A stretch of 64,000 nt of DNA from Berkiella sp963803015 (GTDB taxonomy: Bacteria > Pseudomonadota > Gammaproteobacteria > Berkiellales > Berkiellaceae): contig CAWDKV010000004.1 in the NCBI GenBank assembly GCA_963803015.1, positions 806,001-870,000 on the forward strand, written 5' to 3'. The notes below the pieces were generated by a model. That model was not told where the DNA came from. It saw nothing but the letters and a program-made list of their open reading frames with translations, and did no database searches. A program made the translations under genes and the position numbers. Numbering within the stretch: the stretch's first letter is position 1; each line of letters starts with the position of its first letter. This document shows, piece after piece, positions 29,574 through 38,600 of this stretch.

Positions 29574-29996
29574 ATGAAGTCACAACGCCACTCACCGTCT
29601 TCCACCCATGAACATAACCTAGCTCGCAAAGTGGGATGGGCTAGCGTGGTTATTAGTTTATGTGCACTGGTTGCCGTTTTTTTGGAGTTGACCTCTTTTT
29701 CATTAGCAGTCGAATGCCTCATTTTAGTTATAGGTATTTTAGTCACTGGCACATGTCTTTTGTTTGTCATTAAAGAGCATCGGCCTCACCAAATGCATGA
29801 ACGAGTTTTGATCCAACATGTAGTTGAACGCATTAAAGAGCAAAAGCTCTCATCTATCACACCACACTTACTGACCAAAGCGTTAGAGGCTCATCTTGCC
29901 CAGTTGGCGCCTGCTCAACGGTTACCTGCACTCAATGAATACCTTAACAATCCGTCCCATCTTTTAAAATTGCTTTCTGATGGCTCTTTTCTTTAA
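29574..29996 (+). CDS. Hypothetical two-helix inner-membrane protein
   Basis: 140 aa from the ATG at 29574 (MKSQRHSPSSTHEH); an upstream TTG at 29547 is possible. Two adjacent membrane helices (about 22-41 VGWASVVISLCALVAVFLEL and 45-67) precede a soluble helical domain of about 70 residues (HERVLIQHVVERIKEQK, SITPHLLTKALEAHLAQLAP). Family not recognised. It is divergent from the sterol desaturase gene and upstream of trxA. Confidence 0.55.
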   Translation: MKSQRHSPSSTHEHNLARKVGWASVVISLCALVAVFLELTSFSLAVECLILVIGILVTGTCLLFVIKEHRPHQMHERVLIQHVVERIKEQKLSSITPHLLTKALEAHLAQLAPAQRLPALNEYLNNPSHLLKLLSDGSFL

Positions 29997-30041
29997 TGCA
30001 TCCTTTTGATAGCGTTGCTTTTTTGCATTTTTCAAATAAAG

Positions 30042-30070
30042 TTGATATATTAACTAACTTATATGACAAT
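30042..30070 (+). promoter_or_regulatory. Putative promoter of trxA
   Basis: TTGATA (30042-30047, 5 of 6) and GACAAT (30065-30070, 4 of 6) are 17 bases apart and 56 bases upstream of the trxA ATG. A weak match, judged by eye. Confidence 0.3.
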
Positions 30071-30125
30071 TTAAGAACAGGTGCTATGATGACCTTTGTA
30101 GCCAATAATGGAGATATTCTTAATC

Positions 30126-30452
30126 ATGACTGATAAAATCCTAGCTGTCTCCGATGATAGTTTTGAAAAAGATGTGATAAACGCTAATTTACCCGTTTTA
30201 GTCGATTTTTGGGCACAATGGTGCGGTCCTTGTAAAATGATAGCCCCTCTTTTAGATGAAATTGCAAAAGAATATCAAGGCAAGCTCATTGTCGCTAAAG
30301 TTAACATTGATGAAAACAACCAAACCCCGCAAAAATTTGGCGTTCGTGGTATCCCTACTTTAATGCTTTTTAAGAATGGGGAATTGGAATCGACAAAAGT
30401 TGGTACGATTTCTAAGTCCCAGCTTACAGCGTTCCTGGATAGTCATTTATAA
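30126..30452 (+). CDS. trxA: Thioredoxin 1
   Basis: 108 aa from the ATG at 30126 (MTDKILAVSDDSFEKDV), the canonical TrxA length; a longer in-frame start at 30108 is unlikely. The redox site is WCGPC (32-36) in FWAQWCGPCKMIAPLLDEIA, and the cis-proline loop is RGIPTLMLF. It reduces disulfides in cytosolic proteins such as ribonucleotide reductase, using thioredoxin reductase. It lies upstream of rho, the same pairing as in E. coli, but with its own spacer of 271 bases. Confidence 0.97.
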   Translation: MTDKILAVSDDSFEKDVINANLPVLVDFWAQWCGPCKMIAPLLDEIAKEYQGKLIVAKVNIDENNQTPQKFGVRGIPTLMLFKNGELESTKVGTISKSQLTAFLDSHL

Positions 30453-30723
30453 TCCCTTTAGCCGGCTGTCAGAGAAAATGGGCTTGACTACTAGTATCAG
30501 TAAAAGAAGTTTGGTAGGATGCGTTTTTTCTTGAGGGCGATTGCAGCGAAGCATAGCTTCTCTTGCCAGCCGTCTAATCTCAATTTATACTTTGGCTATG
30601 CTATACGTCTTATAGGCGATAGCTCGACTCTTTCCAAGAGGTCAATTGGATATCAAAACACAACCCAATTTAATTCCTAACACAACTCCCTTCAAAACAA
30701 GTTAATTAATGATAAGCACTCAT
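30453..30723 (+). other. Leader region of rho
   Basis: Non-coding stretch between trxA and rho. It contains TTGACT at 30484-30489 without a good -10 at 16-18 bases, and AT-rich sequence around 30590-30612 (ACTTTGGCTATGCTATAC) that could hold a promoter. In E. coli, rho is autoregulated through its leader; this spacer has the length for that but no specific attenuator could be identified by eye. Confidence 0.35.
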
Positions 30724-31983
30724 ATGAATCTTTCTGAACTAAAAAACAAACCAGCAACTGAACTTTCCGAAATGGCTCTTGAATTAGGGGTGGAAAATGT
30801 TGCCCGCCTTAGAAAACAAGATCTCATCTTTGGTATTTTAAAATCTTTCGCCAAAAGTGGAGAAGACATCTATGGTGATGGTGTCTTAGAGCTCTTGCAA
30901 GACGGTTTTGGTTTTTTGCGCTCTGCCCGCTCCTCTTATTTACCGGGGCCAGATGACATTTATGTTTCCCCTAGCCAAATTCGACGATTTGGCTTACGCA
31001 CTGGCGATACCGTTTCTGGGAAAATTCGTCCACCAAAAGATGGTGAACGCTACTTTGCTCTACTCAAAGTGAATGATATTAACTATGAGAGTCCAGATTT
31101 AGGCCGCAATAAACTTTTATTTGAGAACCTGACTCCTCTACACGCGGAAGAACGCTTGAAGATGGAAGTGGGAAATGGTTCAACGGAAGATATTACAGCA
31201 CGTATCATCGATTTAGTTTCTCCTATAGGAAAAGGCCAACGTGGTCTCATCGTCTCACCACCTAAAGCTGGTAAGACAATGATGCTACAAAATATTGCCC
31301 ATTCCATCACGATGAATCATCCAGAATGTATTTTATTCGTTCTCCTGATTGATGAGAGACCAGAAGAAGTCACAGAAATGGAACGCTCTGTCAAAGGGGA
31401 AGTGATAGCAAGTACCTTTGATGAACCGCCCACTCGACATGTTCAAGTCGCAGAAATGGTAATCGAAAGAGCCAAGCGATTAGTCGAGCATAAACGAGAT
31501 GTTGTCATTTTATTAGACTCTATCACCCGTTTAGCCCGCGCTTACAACACCACTATTCCGCATTCTGGAAAAGTATTAACCGGGGGTGTCGATGCCGCCG
31601 CCCTGCAACGACCCAAGCGATTCTTTGGTGCTGCCCGTAATGTCGAAGAAGGTGGCAGCTTAACCATTATTGCGACCGCTCTGATTGATACCGGCTCTAA
31701 AATGGATGAAGTCATCTATGAAGAATTTAAAGGGACAGGGAATTTAGAGCTCCATCTTGACCGTCGTATTGCTGAAAAACGTGTTTACCCAGCCATTCAT
31801 ATCAACCGATCGGGTACACGTCGAGAAGAAAAACTCACCAGCGCTGATGAACTGAACAAAATGTGGATCCTGCGTAAAATTCTTCATCCTATGGATGAAC
31901 TCAGTGCTGTCGAGTTCCTCATTGAGCGTTTAAAGAATACCACCACTAATGAAGAATTCTTTGACATGATGAAGCGTTCTTGA
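30724..31983 (+). CDS. rho: Transcription termination factor Rho
   Basis: 419 aa from the ATG at 30724 (MNLSELKNKPATEL), identical in length to E. coli Rho; an in-frame ATG 15 bases earlier is less likely. Hexameric RNA helicase: N-terminal RNA-binding cold-shock-like domain (DGVLELLQDGFGFLRS through YVSPSQIRRFGLRTGD), Walker A SPPKAGKTMMLQ, Walker B VVILLDSITRLARAYN and the R-loop KRFFGAARNVEEGGSLT. The leader of 271 bases may carry autoregulation. ubiD follows 12 bases later. Confidence 0.98.
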   Translation: MNLSELKNKPATELSEMALELGVENVARLRKQDLIFGILKSFAKSGEDIYGDGVLELLQDGFGFLRSARSSYLPGPDDIYVSPSQIRRFGLRTGDTVSGKIRPPKDGERYFALLKVNDINYESPDLGRNKLLFENLTPLHAEERLKMEVGNGSTEDITARIIDLVSPIGKGQRGLIVSPPKAGKTMMLQNIAHSITMNHPECILFVLLIDERPEEVTEMERSVKGEVIASTFDEPPTRHVQVAEMVIERAKRLVEHKRDVVILLDSITRLARAYNTTIPHSGKVLTGGVDAAALQRPKRFFGAARNVEEGGSLTIIATALIDTGSKMDEVIYEEFKGTGNLELHLDRRIAEKRVYPAIHINRSGTRREEKLTSADELNKMWILRKILHPMDELSAVEFLIERLKNTTTNEEFFDMMKRS

Positions 31984-31995
31984 TTTTTGGCCTTT

Positions 31996-33468
31996 ATGAA
32001 ATATGAAGATCTACGCGACTTTATTCAGCACTTAGAAGCGGCAGGGTCGTTAAAACGCATACTGCCGCAAATCGACCCTTGCCTTGAAATGACTCAGATC
32101 TGTGATCGTGTCTTAAAAAAGCAAGGGCCAGCCCTTTTATTTGAAAATCCCACCCATTTTAACATTCCTGTTTTGGCTAATTTATTTGGCACGCAAGAAA
32201 GAGTGGCGCATGCTATGGGTTATAGTTCTACAGCTGCATTACGCGAAATGGGAGAATTTTTAGCTTTTCTCAAAGCCCCCGAGCCGCCGCAAGGGTTTAA
32301 AGAGGCACTGTTACAATTACCGCTCTACAAAAAATTATTAACCTTGTCTCCGCAAACTGTGCCGACTAAAAAAGCGCTGTGCCATCAAAATAGATTGCAA
32401 GGTGATGATGTAGATTTAAATCAATTTCCTATTCAAACCTGTTGGCCACAAGATGTTGCCCCCTTAATTACCTGGGGCTTAGTCGTCACACAAGGACCTC
32501 ATCAAAAAAGGCAAAATGTCGGGATCTATCGCCAACAAGTGATTGCTAAAAACAAAGTGATTATGCGCTGGTTAGCGCACCGCGGGGGCGCCTTAGATTA
32601 TGATGCTTGGTGCAAAAAACATCCTAAACAACCTTTCCCCATTGCCACCGTTTTAGGAGCAGATCCGGCTACTCTTTTAGCGGCCGTTACACCTATCCCA
32701 GATAGCATGTCTGAATTTGCGTTTGCCGGTTTATTACGTGGCAATAAAACCGTACTCACTTCTTGTCTTAGCCATTCTCTGCAAATTCCAGCGACAGCAG
32801 AAATTGTTTTAGAAGGATTTATTTATCCAGGGGAGACCGCTTTAGAAGGCCCTTATGGTGATCATACGGGTTATTATAATGAGAAAGAGCGTTTTCCCGT
32901 GATGACCATTGAAAGCATTAGTCTGCGCGACAATCCGATTTATCACAGCACGTATACCGGGCGTCCGCCTGATGAGCCTGCCATTTTAGGTGAAGCACTC
33001 AATGAAATGTTTATTCCTATTTTACAAAAACAATTCCCGGAAATTGTTGACTTTTATCTTCCTCCAGAAGGTTGCTCTTATCGTTTAGCCGTCGTTACTA
33101 TTAAAAAGCAATATCCTGGACATGCTAAACAAATCATGATGGGAATTTGGTCTTTCTTACGTCAATTTATGTATACCAAATTTATTATTGTGACGGATGA
33201 TGATATTAATGCCAGAGATTGGAAAGAAGTCATTTGGGCCATTAGCACACGTGTTGATCCCAAACGAGATACCTTTATTATCGAGAATTCACCCATAGAT
33301 TATTTAGATTTTGCATCCCCTATTTCAGGACTGGGTAGCAAAATGGGGTTAGATGCCACCAGCAAACTGCCAGGGGAAACGACCAGAGAATGGGGAACGC
33401 CTATCACGCCTTGCCGAGATATTGAAGCGAAAATAGACGCTTTATGGCCTGAGCTGGGGTTAGCCTAA
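31996..33468 (+). CDS. ubiD: UbiD decarboxylase (polyprenyl-hydroxybenzoate carboxy-lyase)
   Basis: 490 aa from the ATG at 31996 (MKYEDLRDFIQHLEAAG). It decarboxylates 3-polyprenyl-4-hydroxybenzoate in ubiquinone synthesis, using prenylated FMN supplied by UbiX (not in the window). Conserved segments seen: the N-terminal DLRDFIQHLE, GVDAxF-type core VGIYRQQVIAKNKVIMRWLAHRGGA, PIPDSMSEFAFAGLLRG, EGPYGDHTGYYN and the C-terminal GLDATSKLPGET. It lies immediately after rho and 2 bases before a flavin reductase-like gene; the ubiD-fre pairing also occurs in E. coli. Confidence 0.95.
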   Translation: MKYEDLRDFIQHLEAAGSLKRILPQIDPCLEMTQICDRVLKKQGPALLFENPTHFNIPVLANLFGTQERVAHAMGYSSTAALREMGEFLAFLKAPEPPQGFKEALLQLPLYKKLLTLSPQTVPTKKALCHQNRLQGDDVDLNQFPIQTCWPQDVAPLITWGLVVTQGPHQKRQNVGIYRQQVIAKNKVIMRWLAHRGGALDYDAWCKKHPKQPFPIATVLGADPATLLAAVTPIPDSMSEFAFAGLLRGNKTVLTSCLSHSLQIPATAEIVLEGFIYPGETALEGPYGDHTGYYNEKERFPVMTIESISLRDNPIYHSTYTGRPPDEPAILGEALNEMFIPILQKQFPEIVDFYLPPEGCSYRLAVVTIKKQYPGHAKQIMMGIWSFLRQFMYTKFIIVTDDDINARDWKEVIWAISTRVDPKRDTFIIENSPIDYLDFASPISGLGSKMGLDATSKLPGETTREWGTPITPCRDIEAKIDALWPELGLA

Positions 33469-33470
33469 TC

Positions 33471-34190
33471 ATGCAGATGGCACACACCCTTTATCAGTTA
33501 TCCTATCTTGAAATTAAAACACCAGATATCACTCTTTTTACACTCGCTCCTAAAGAAAATAAAAAAATAATCTATCAAGCCGGACAATATGTAGAAGCGA
33601 AATTGACCGAAGATATTTGGATCCCTTTATCAATTGCTAATGCTCCACGCGAGGATGGCTTGCTGCAATTTCAAATACGACATAATGCAGCCCACCCTTT
33701 GGCTAAAGTATTAGTCCAAGCGTTGCTCAACCAAGAGATCATGACGATTAAGGGACCCTATGGCAATTGCACGCTTGAAAGTGCTCCCTCTAGTATGCCT
33801 CTTTTGTTCTTAGCTGGCGGCACAGGATTGGCCCCTCTCCATGCTTTACTAGAAGAGGCGCTCAAAAGTCGTGCTAAACGAAAGATCCATCTTTTTTGGG
33901 GAATCAATCACCCTAGAGATGCCTATGCTCAAAAACAGCTCCTCACTTGGCAAGAACATTTCCCCCATTTCACTTTTGATCTGGTGCTCTTGAATCCTGA
34001 GATTTATCAAGATTGGTCAGGCAAAAGTGGGTGGGTCCATGAAAGCTTAGCCAAACAATACCCTTCATTAAAAGAATATTGCGTGTTTGTCAGCGGCCCT
34101 TATAAAATGGTGGAACTCGCTTTCGCACTTTTTACAGAACAAGGGCTTAAACCGAACAACTTTTTTTCGGATATCATCTTAGGGAGTTAA
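33471..34190 (+). CDS. NAD(P)H-flavin reductase-like oxidoreductase (Fre type)
   Basis: 239 aa of the ferredoxin-NADP reductase superfamily. The flavin part (about 1-100) includes YQAGQYVEAKL and IPLSIANAPRED, a variant of the RxYS flavin motif in which the Arg is replaced. The nucleotide part has LLFLAGGTGLAPLHALLEEAL and a C-terminal YCVFVSGPYKMVELAF. Fre reduces free flavins, which could supply FMNH2 for UbiX or UbiD maturation; the ubiD-fre adjacency supports that idea. A second ATG (33477) could be the start. The loss of the usual Arg may alter flavin affinity. Confidence 0.85.
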   Translation: MQMAHTLYQLSYLEIKTPDITLFTLAPKENKKIIYQAGQYVEAKLTEDIWIPLSIANAPREDGLLQFQIRHNAAHPLAKVLVQALLNQEIMTIKGPYGNCTLESAPSSMPLLFLAGGTGLAPLHALLEEALKSRAKRKIHLFWGINHPRDAYAQKQLLTWQEHFPHFTFDLVLLNPEIYQDWSGKSGWVHESLAKQYPSLKEYCVFVSGPYKMVELAFALFTEQGLKPNNFFSDIILGS

Positions 34191-34191
34191 G

Positions 34192-35165
34192 ATGAAATAC
34201 TGCTTAGTGATTCCTGGCTTAATTTTAATTTTACTCAGTTCTCTTTACTTTTTAACCACGATGCCAGGGAAAAGCTATCACGGCTCTTTTGCGCCCCTTA
34301 CGCCTTCTGAAAAAGAAATAGCACACTTATTGCATACCTTGGGACAAAAATAGGACCACGTCATGTTGGCATGCCACAAGGTTTAGCTCAAAGCGCTTCT
34401 TATATTAAAGAAAACTTAACAAATTTAGGCTATATCGCCACCACTCAATCTTTTACCGTAGATAAGGTTGTCTGCGAAAATATCATTGCTGAAATAAAAG
34501 GACAAAAAAATCCACAAGAGATTATTATTATCGGCGCGCATTATGATTCAGCACCCCCTTATAGTTTTGGCGCAAATGACAATGGCAGTGGCGTGGCGAC
34601 ACTTCTTGTGCTTGCCAAGCATTTTGCTACACAAAAAACGGATAAAACACTACGTTTTGTCTTTTTTGTTAATGAGGAAGCCCCTTTTTTCTATACTGAG
34701 AATATGGGAAGTCTGCGTTATGCCATTGAAGCTAAAAAAAGAAAAGAAAATATCCAAGCCATGTTTTGCTTAGAAACCATAGGGTACTATTCAGAAGAAG
34801 CCCATTCTCAGCATTATCCTTTCCCGCTATCTCGCTTTTACCCTGATAAAGGTAATTTTATCGCTTTTATTAGCAATTTCTCTTCAAGAAAAATCGCTAA
34901 AGAAGCCATTGCAGTTTTCCGGAAAACCACTCCTTTTCCTTCAGAAGGTGCCGTCCTACCGTCTTTCATAGAAGGCGTCGGCTTCTCTGATCATTGGTCT
35001 TTTTGGCAAGAGGGCTATCCTGCAATTATGATTACAGATACCGCTTTTTACCGTTATCCTTATTATCATACAAATAGCGACACGCCAGATAAAATTGATT
35101 ATGAGAAATTAGCGCGGGTGGTGTCGGGTATTGAACAGATTATGTTGCATTTTGTTAAGATATAA
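34192..35165 (+). pseudogene. M28 family zinc peptidase, frameshifted near residue 50
   Basis: Translation from the ATG at 34192 (SD AGGGAG) gives a signal-anchor helix (MKYCLVIPGLILILLSSLYF) and 53 residues up to TAG at 34351. The rest continues in another frame: TKIGPRHVGMPQGLAQSASYI onward to 35165. One extra A in the A5 run at 34346-34350 would join them as LGQKIGPRHVG, as expected in M28 proteins. All zinc-site motifs follow: GAHYDSAP, NDNGSGVATLL, VNEEAP and YYHTNSDTPDKI. The gene is either recently inactivated, read by slippage on the A-run, or affected by a sequencing error. An internal ATG at 34371 would make a cytosolic product lacking part of the N-terminus. Confidence 0.75.
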
Positions 35166-35240
35166 ATCCCCTCGCTTGCTGCACGCGCGCCCCCCTTTGA
35201 TTCCAAAGTGGGCAGCGGGTGCTTCGCACCGGTAAGATTT

Positions 35241-35260
35241 CAAAGGCTCACCTTTGTTTT
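35241..35260 (+). terminator. Intrinsic terminator candidate after the rho-ubiD-M28 cluster
   Basis: CAAAGG (35241-35246), loop CTCA, CCTTTG (35251-35256), then TTTT. Two more hairpins precede it in 35166-35240, CTTTG/CAAAG around 35197-35211 and GGTGC/GCACC around 35219-35230. Confidence 0.45.
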
Positions 35261-35280
35261 AGCGCAGCGCAGTTTAAAAA

Positions 35281-35637
35281 CTAAAACTTGGCCATTTCTT
35301 TTATGATTTGCTTAATTCTTTTGGAATTGTCGCTTTTTTCGATGTAGCCAAGCAGCTCTATAGTGAAAAAGTGCTTTTCATCCCAAGCATGAAAGTTCTC
35401 ATATATGGGAAAGTTATGAATAAAATTGATTTCTTCAGCAGCCTGTGTCAAATCTCCTGCATCAATATCCGTCATTGCATTGTCAATACACAAGTTAATC
35501 AAACCCGCATAAGGGTTACCATTTTTCTTGACCGTCTCTTTGACTTCTAGCAAGGTTTTTAGATATTGATCAGTAAACTGATTATCATAAAGCGCGTTTC
35601 GAATAAAAGCTAAATCAATTAAGCTCGCCATTCGCAT
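35281..35637 (-). CDS. Small acidic protein, candidate immunity protein of the adjacent toxin-like gene
   Basis: 118 aa (or 116 from the ATG at 35631). No known family recognised. It is helical and acidic, without signal peptide or membrane segment: MASLIDLAFIRNALYDNQFTDQYLKTLLEV, then AMTDIDAGDLTQAAEEINFIHNFPIYENF, DEKHFFTIELLGYIEKSDNSKRIKQIIKEM. The start lies 11 bases after the stop of the 1931-residue protein whose C-terminus is a ParB/Srx-like nuclease domain; the SD (GAGGAG) is placed in that gap. A short cytosolic ORF directly behind a C-terminal toxin domain is the arrangement of polymorphic toxin immunity genes. The immunity role is inferred from position only. Confidence 0.6.
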   Translation of the reverse strand: MRMASLIDLAFIRNALYDNQFTDQYLKTLLEVKETVKKNGNPYAGLINLCIDNAMTDIDAGDLTQAAEEINFIHNFPIYENFHAWDEKHFFTIELLGYIEKSDNSKRIKQIIKEMAKF

Positions 35638-35648
35638 TGTCTCCTCAA

Positions 35649-38600
35649 TTATTTGAAGCTAAATACCAAATCTTTGGTAGCATTATACCCTTTATAAGGC
35701 AATTTAACCTCAACAGCAGGGATATCCCACATATTTAAACGCCGCGCCGCATAAAATCGATGATGACCATCGACGATGTATTTTCGTCCATCATGTACAA
35801 CATATTTCACCGGATTCTGGATCCCTTCTTTTTGTAATTGCAAAGTAAATTTATTAAATTTCTTGTTCCCATAATGAAGAGCATGCGTGGGCTCTAAATC
35901 TGACAATTTCACATTTGTGGTTTTATAACTAAATTGATGTAATATCGGGGTGCCAGACGGTTTCTCAGCCACAGTTGCAATAGGCGTTACTTTAGGCGTT
36001 TTGTGCTGCGCGATTGTACTTTTGCGAAATTGATATGCTGGTGGTTTTTTTGTGGGTAATACTAGCATCAATGCAATTTTACCTAAAGATTTTGTTCTTT
36101 CTTCTTTACTCATATTATTAAATCTAGAGGCAGCGTCTCTTATAAATTGCGCTGTTTTTGTATTCTCATGCAGGACCACGCGCGCGGCATCTTCACCAAT
36201 AAGGACGCCTAATAAATTTATTGCCCGTATAGTCTGGAGCTCTTCTCCTCGAACGCCTCTTTTGACTTCCCTGCCTGCAAATTGGGCTAACCACACACTG
36301 CCCTCTATCAAGTCAGCACAAGACTCCTTAACTGTTTGATAAGCTAATCTTGGCAACGCTGTAACGGGGATAACGCTCTCTTCTACCCCTTGCAAAAAAG
36401 CTGCCAGTCGAGGATGAGGGTTGTGATGCGGGCTTTGATTTGGTAGAGGCTGCGCTTTCTCTTTGGGTGTGGCAGGGGTTTTAACGGCTCTCAAGGGTTG
36501 CACTTTTTTAGCAGCGTTATCCTTTTTGGCGCCAAACACTTTATCGTACATTTCGTCCATAATGGCGATGATATAAGGGTTATCAATCTCCATGCCCCTT
36601 ATTACTTCTGGCGCCAATTCGGAAAATGCGGGTGAATGAGACTGCGGCGTATCAACAGAAGACATCCTAGCCGGGAGGGATTGTTGTAAGGAGGAAAGCA
36701 CTTGTGATTTTTTAGTTGAATCATAGACACGATAGACAGGGTTGCCGGCCACAGTGACATCTAAAGTTTGGCCTGTGCCAATTGCCCTATTATATTGCAA
36801 ACCAACACTACCAGGATTGGTTCTGCCCCCTTTGAAATCTTTGAAGGGGATCCAACCAATGGTTTTTCCTAAAATTTCATTGATAAAAGGTTTGAGAATT
36901 CTCTCATGGCGATGTACATGTCTGGGTTTTTCTGTATTAGTTAGCTTAGCCAAAACGTATTTGTATAATCTGTCTTGCGCCTTGTCAGGATGTCTCTTGT
37001 ATCCTGACAATTCATTCGTCGAAATTTCTTGAATATAAAGTTGCCTCTCTGCTTCAATTGTTGCAGCATCTCCGATATCAGGATAAAAAGGATATTTTAA
37101 ACGAATGATTTCGTCCGCTGCATATTGTGCCATTTTATTTCTATCATCACTGGTGTAAAAGGTACTACGAACAATCCCTTCTACAACACCCACCGTATTG
37201 GTCCAATCTGGAAAATTGCCTTTATACTTATCAAATAATTCATCAATCGATTTGCCCCAATGCTCTGCTGCTTTATTGGTAGTATCCGAATTATAAAATT
37301 TGCTTTTCTCTAATGCCGCTTGCTCTTCCTCTTTTAATTTAGCGCGTTGTGCTGCGCTTAAAGCAGTGTCGACCTCGCCATATCTTAAGGCCACATGTTT
37401 TTCTTGCCAGGACTCAAAATATTGATAACCTTCCGTCTTCTTAAATAAAAGTTCTTCTTGGGTTTTTGATCTTTCTAAAGCAACTTTTTGTGCATCTAGC
37501 CATTTCTGCACTTTAGCAATAGCATCGGCTGAACCTTGCTTTTTAGTCTCTTCTAACATTTTCTGCAGCTCATCGACTCTGTAACTCAACGCACTAGTTT
37601 CAAAGGCTTGTATTGCATGCTGTCTATCTGATTTAAAAGTGGAATCCCCCATCAAATCAAGGGTTGCCAACTCAAGATAATTAAAAGTATGCTCTCCCAA
37701 CAAATGTTTTTGAAACTGAAAATATTGAAAATAATCATAGCCTTTTTTAGCGAGATCGGATATTTGAGCAAGCTGTTTTGAAAAAGGCAAATTCTCGAAG
37801 GAAAGTGAAGATGTTCCGAAAAAGGATTGCATTTTGGCAAGAGAGCTTGCACTAAAATAAGCACTCAAAGCTTGAATGGGTTGATTAAGGGTTTTATTCA
37901 TTGACAAAGAAAAAGCATCTACGCTTGCAACATAAGGCACTATCTGTTTTGTCCAAGCTTCTCCAAAAAAAGGCGTTAAATTCTTAGCTAAATTATGTCG
38001 ATAGCGATCATCGATTTCATAATTTTGACCGTCTCCAGTGGTCCAGCTAAAAGCGATTCCATCGGCGGCTAATTGCGCCATCGCTTCTAAATTATCATGT
38101 CCTGAATCTTTAAAGGCGTGGTAAACACCGGTACCTAATACGGTTGAAGCGACATAATATTGCGGCATCAAAAAAAGAGTCAAGGCATTTTCTATGGCGA
38201 GCGGAACATAAAATTGGGCGGCTTCCGGTGAAACATTGATATAAGGAGCTGCGTAAGAACTCACTTTACCTGCAGCATGAAGCAGCGGCGTTTTAATCAT
38301 GCTGGGGAGTAAATACCAGCCCAAATTAAGGCCATATCGAAGAGGCCCCACAGTAGCGAGTGACCCAAGGGTTCTCACCGCAACCAGTGCGGGGTAGCCA
38401 TATTTATAAATAGGGTTTTGCGTGACTTTAGCGGTATTTCTAGCTCTTTCAAATATTCTATCTGCAAAATAAATCCTAGCCTCTTCCATGCTGAACGCAA
38501 CACGTTGTGGATTCAATCTCATTATATCGAAAAATGAAGCTTCGGCTAATTGTCTATCTAATTGCTCCTTTTTCTCTTGTCTCTCCAATCTAAAACTAAG

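Noticed and set aside
35649..36000. Chromosome-partitioning ParB
   Set aside because: Only the ParB/Srx-like catalytic fold is present at the end of a giant protein; there is no HTH domain and no parA nearby.
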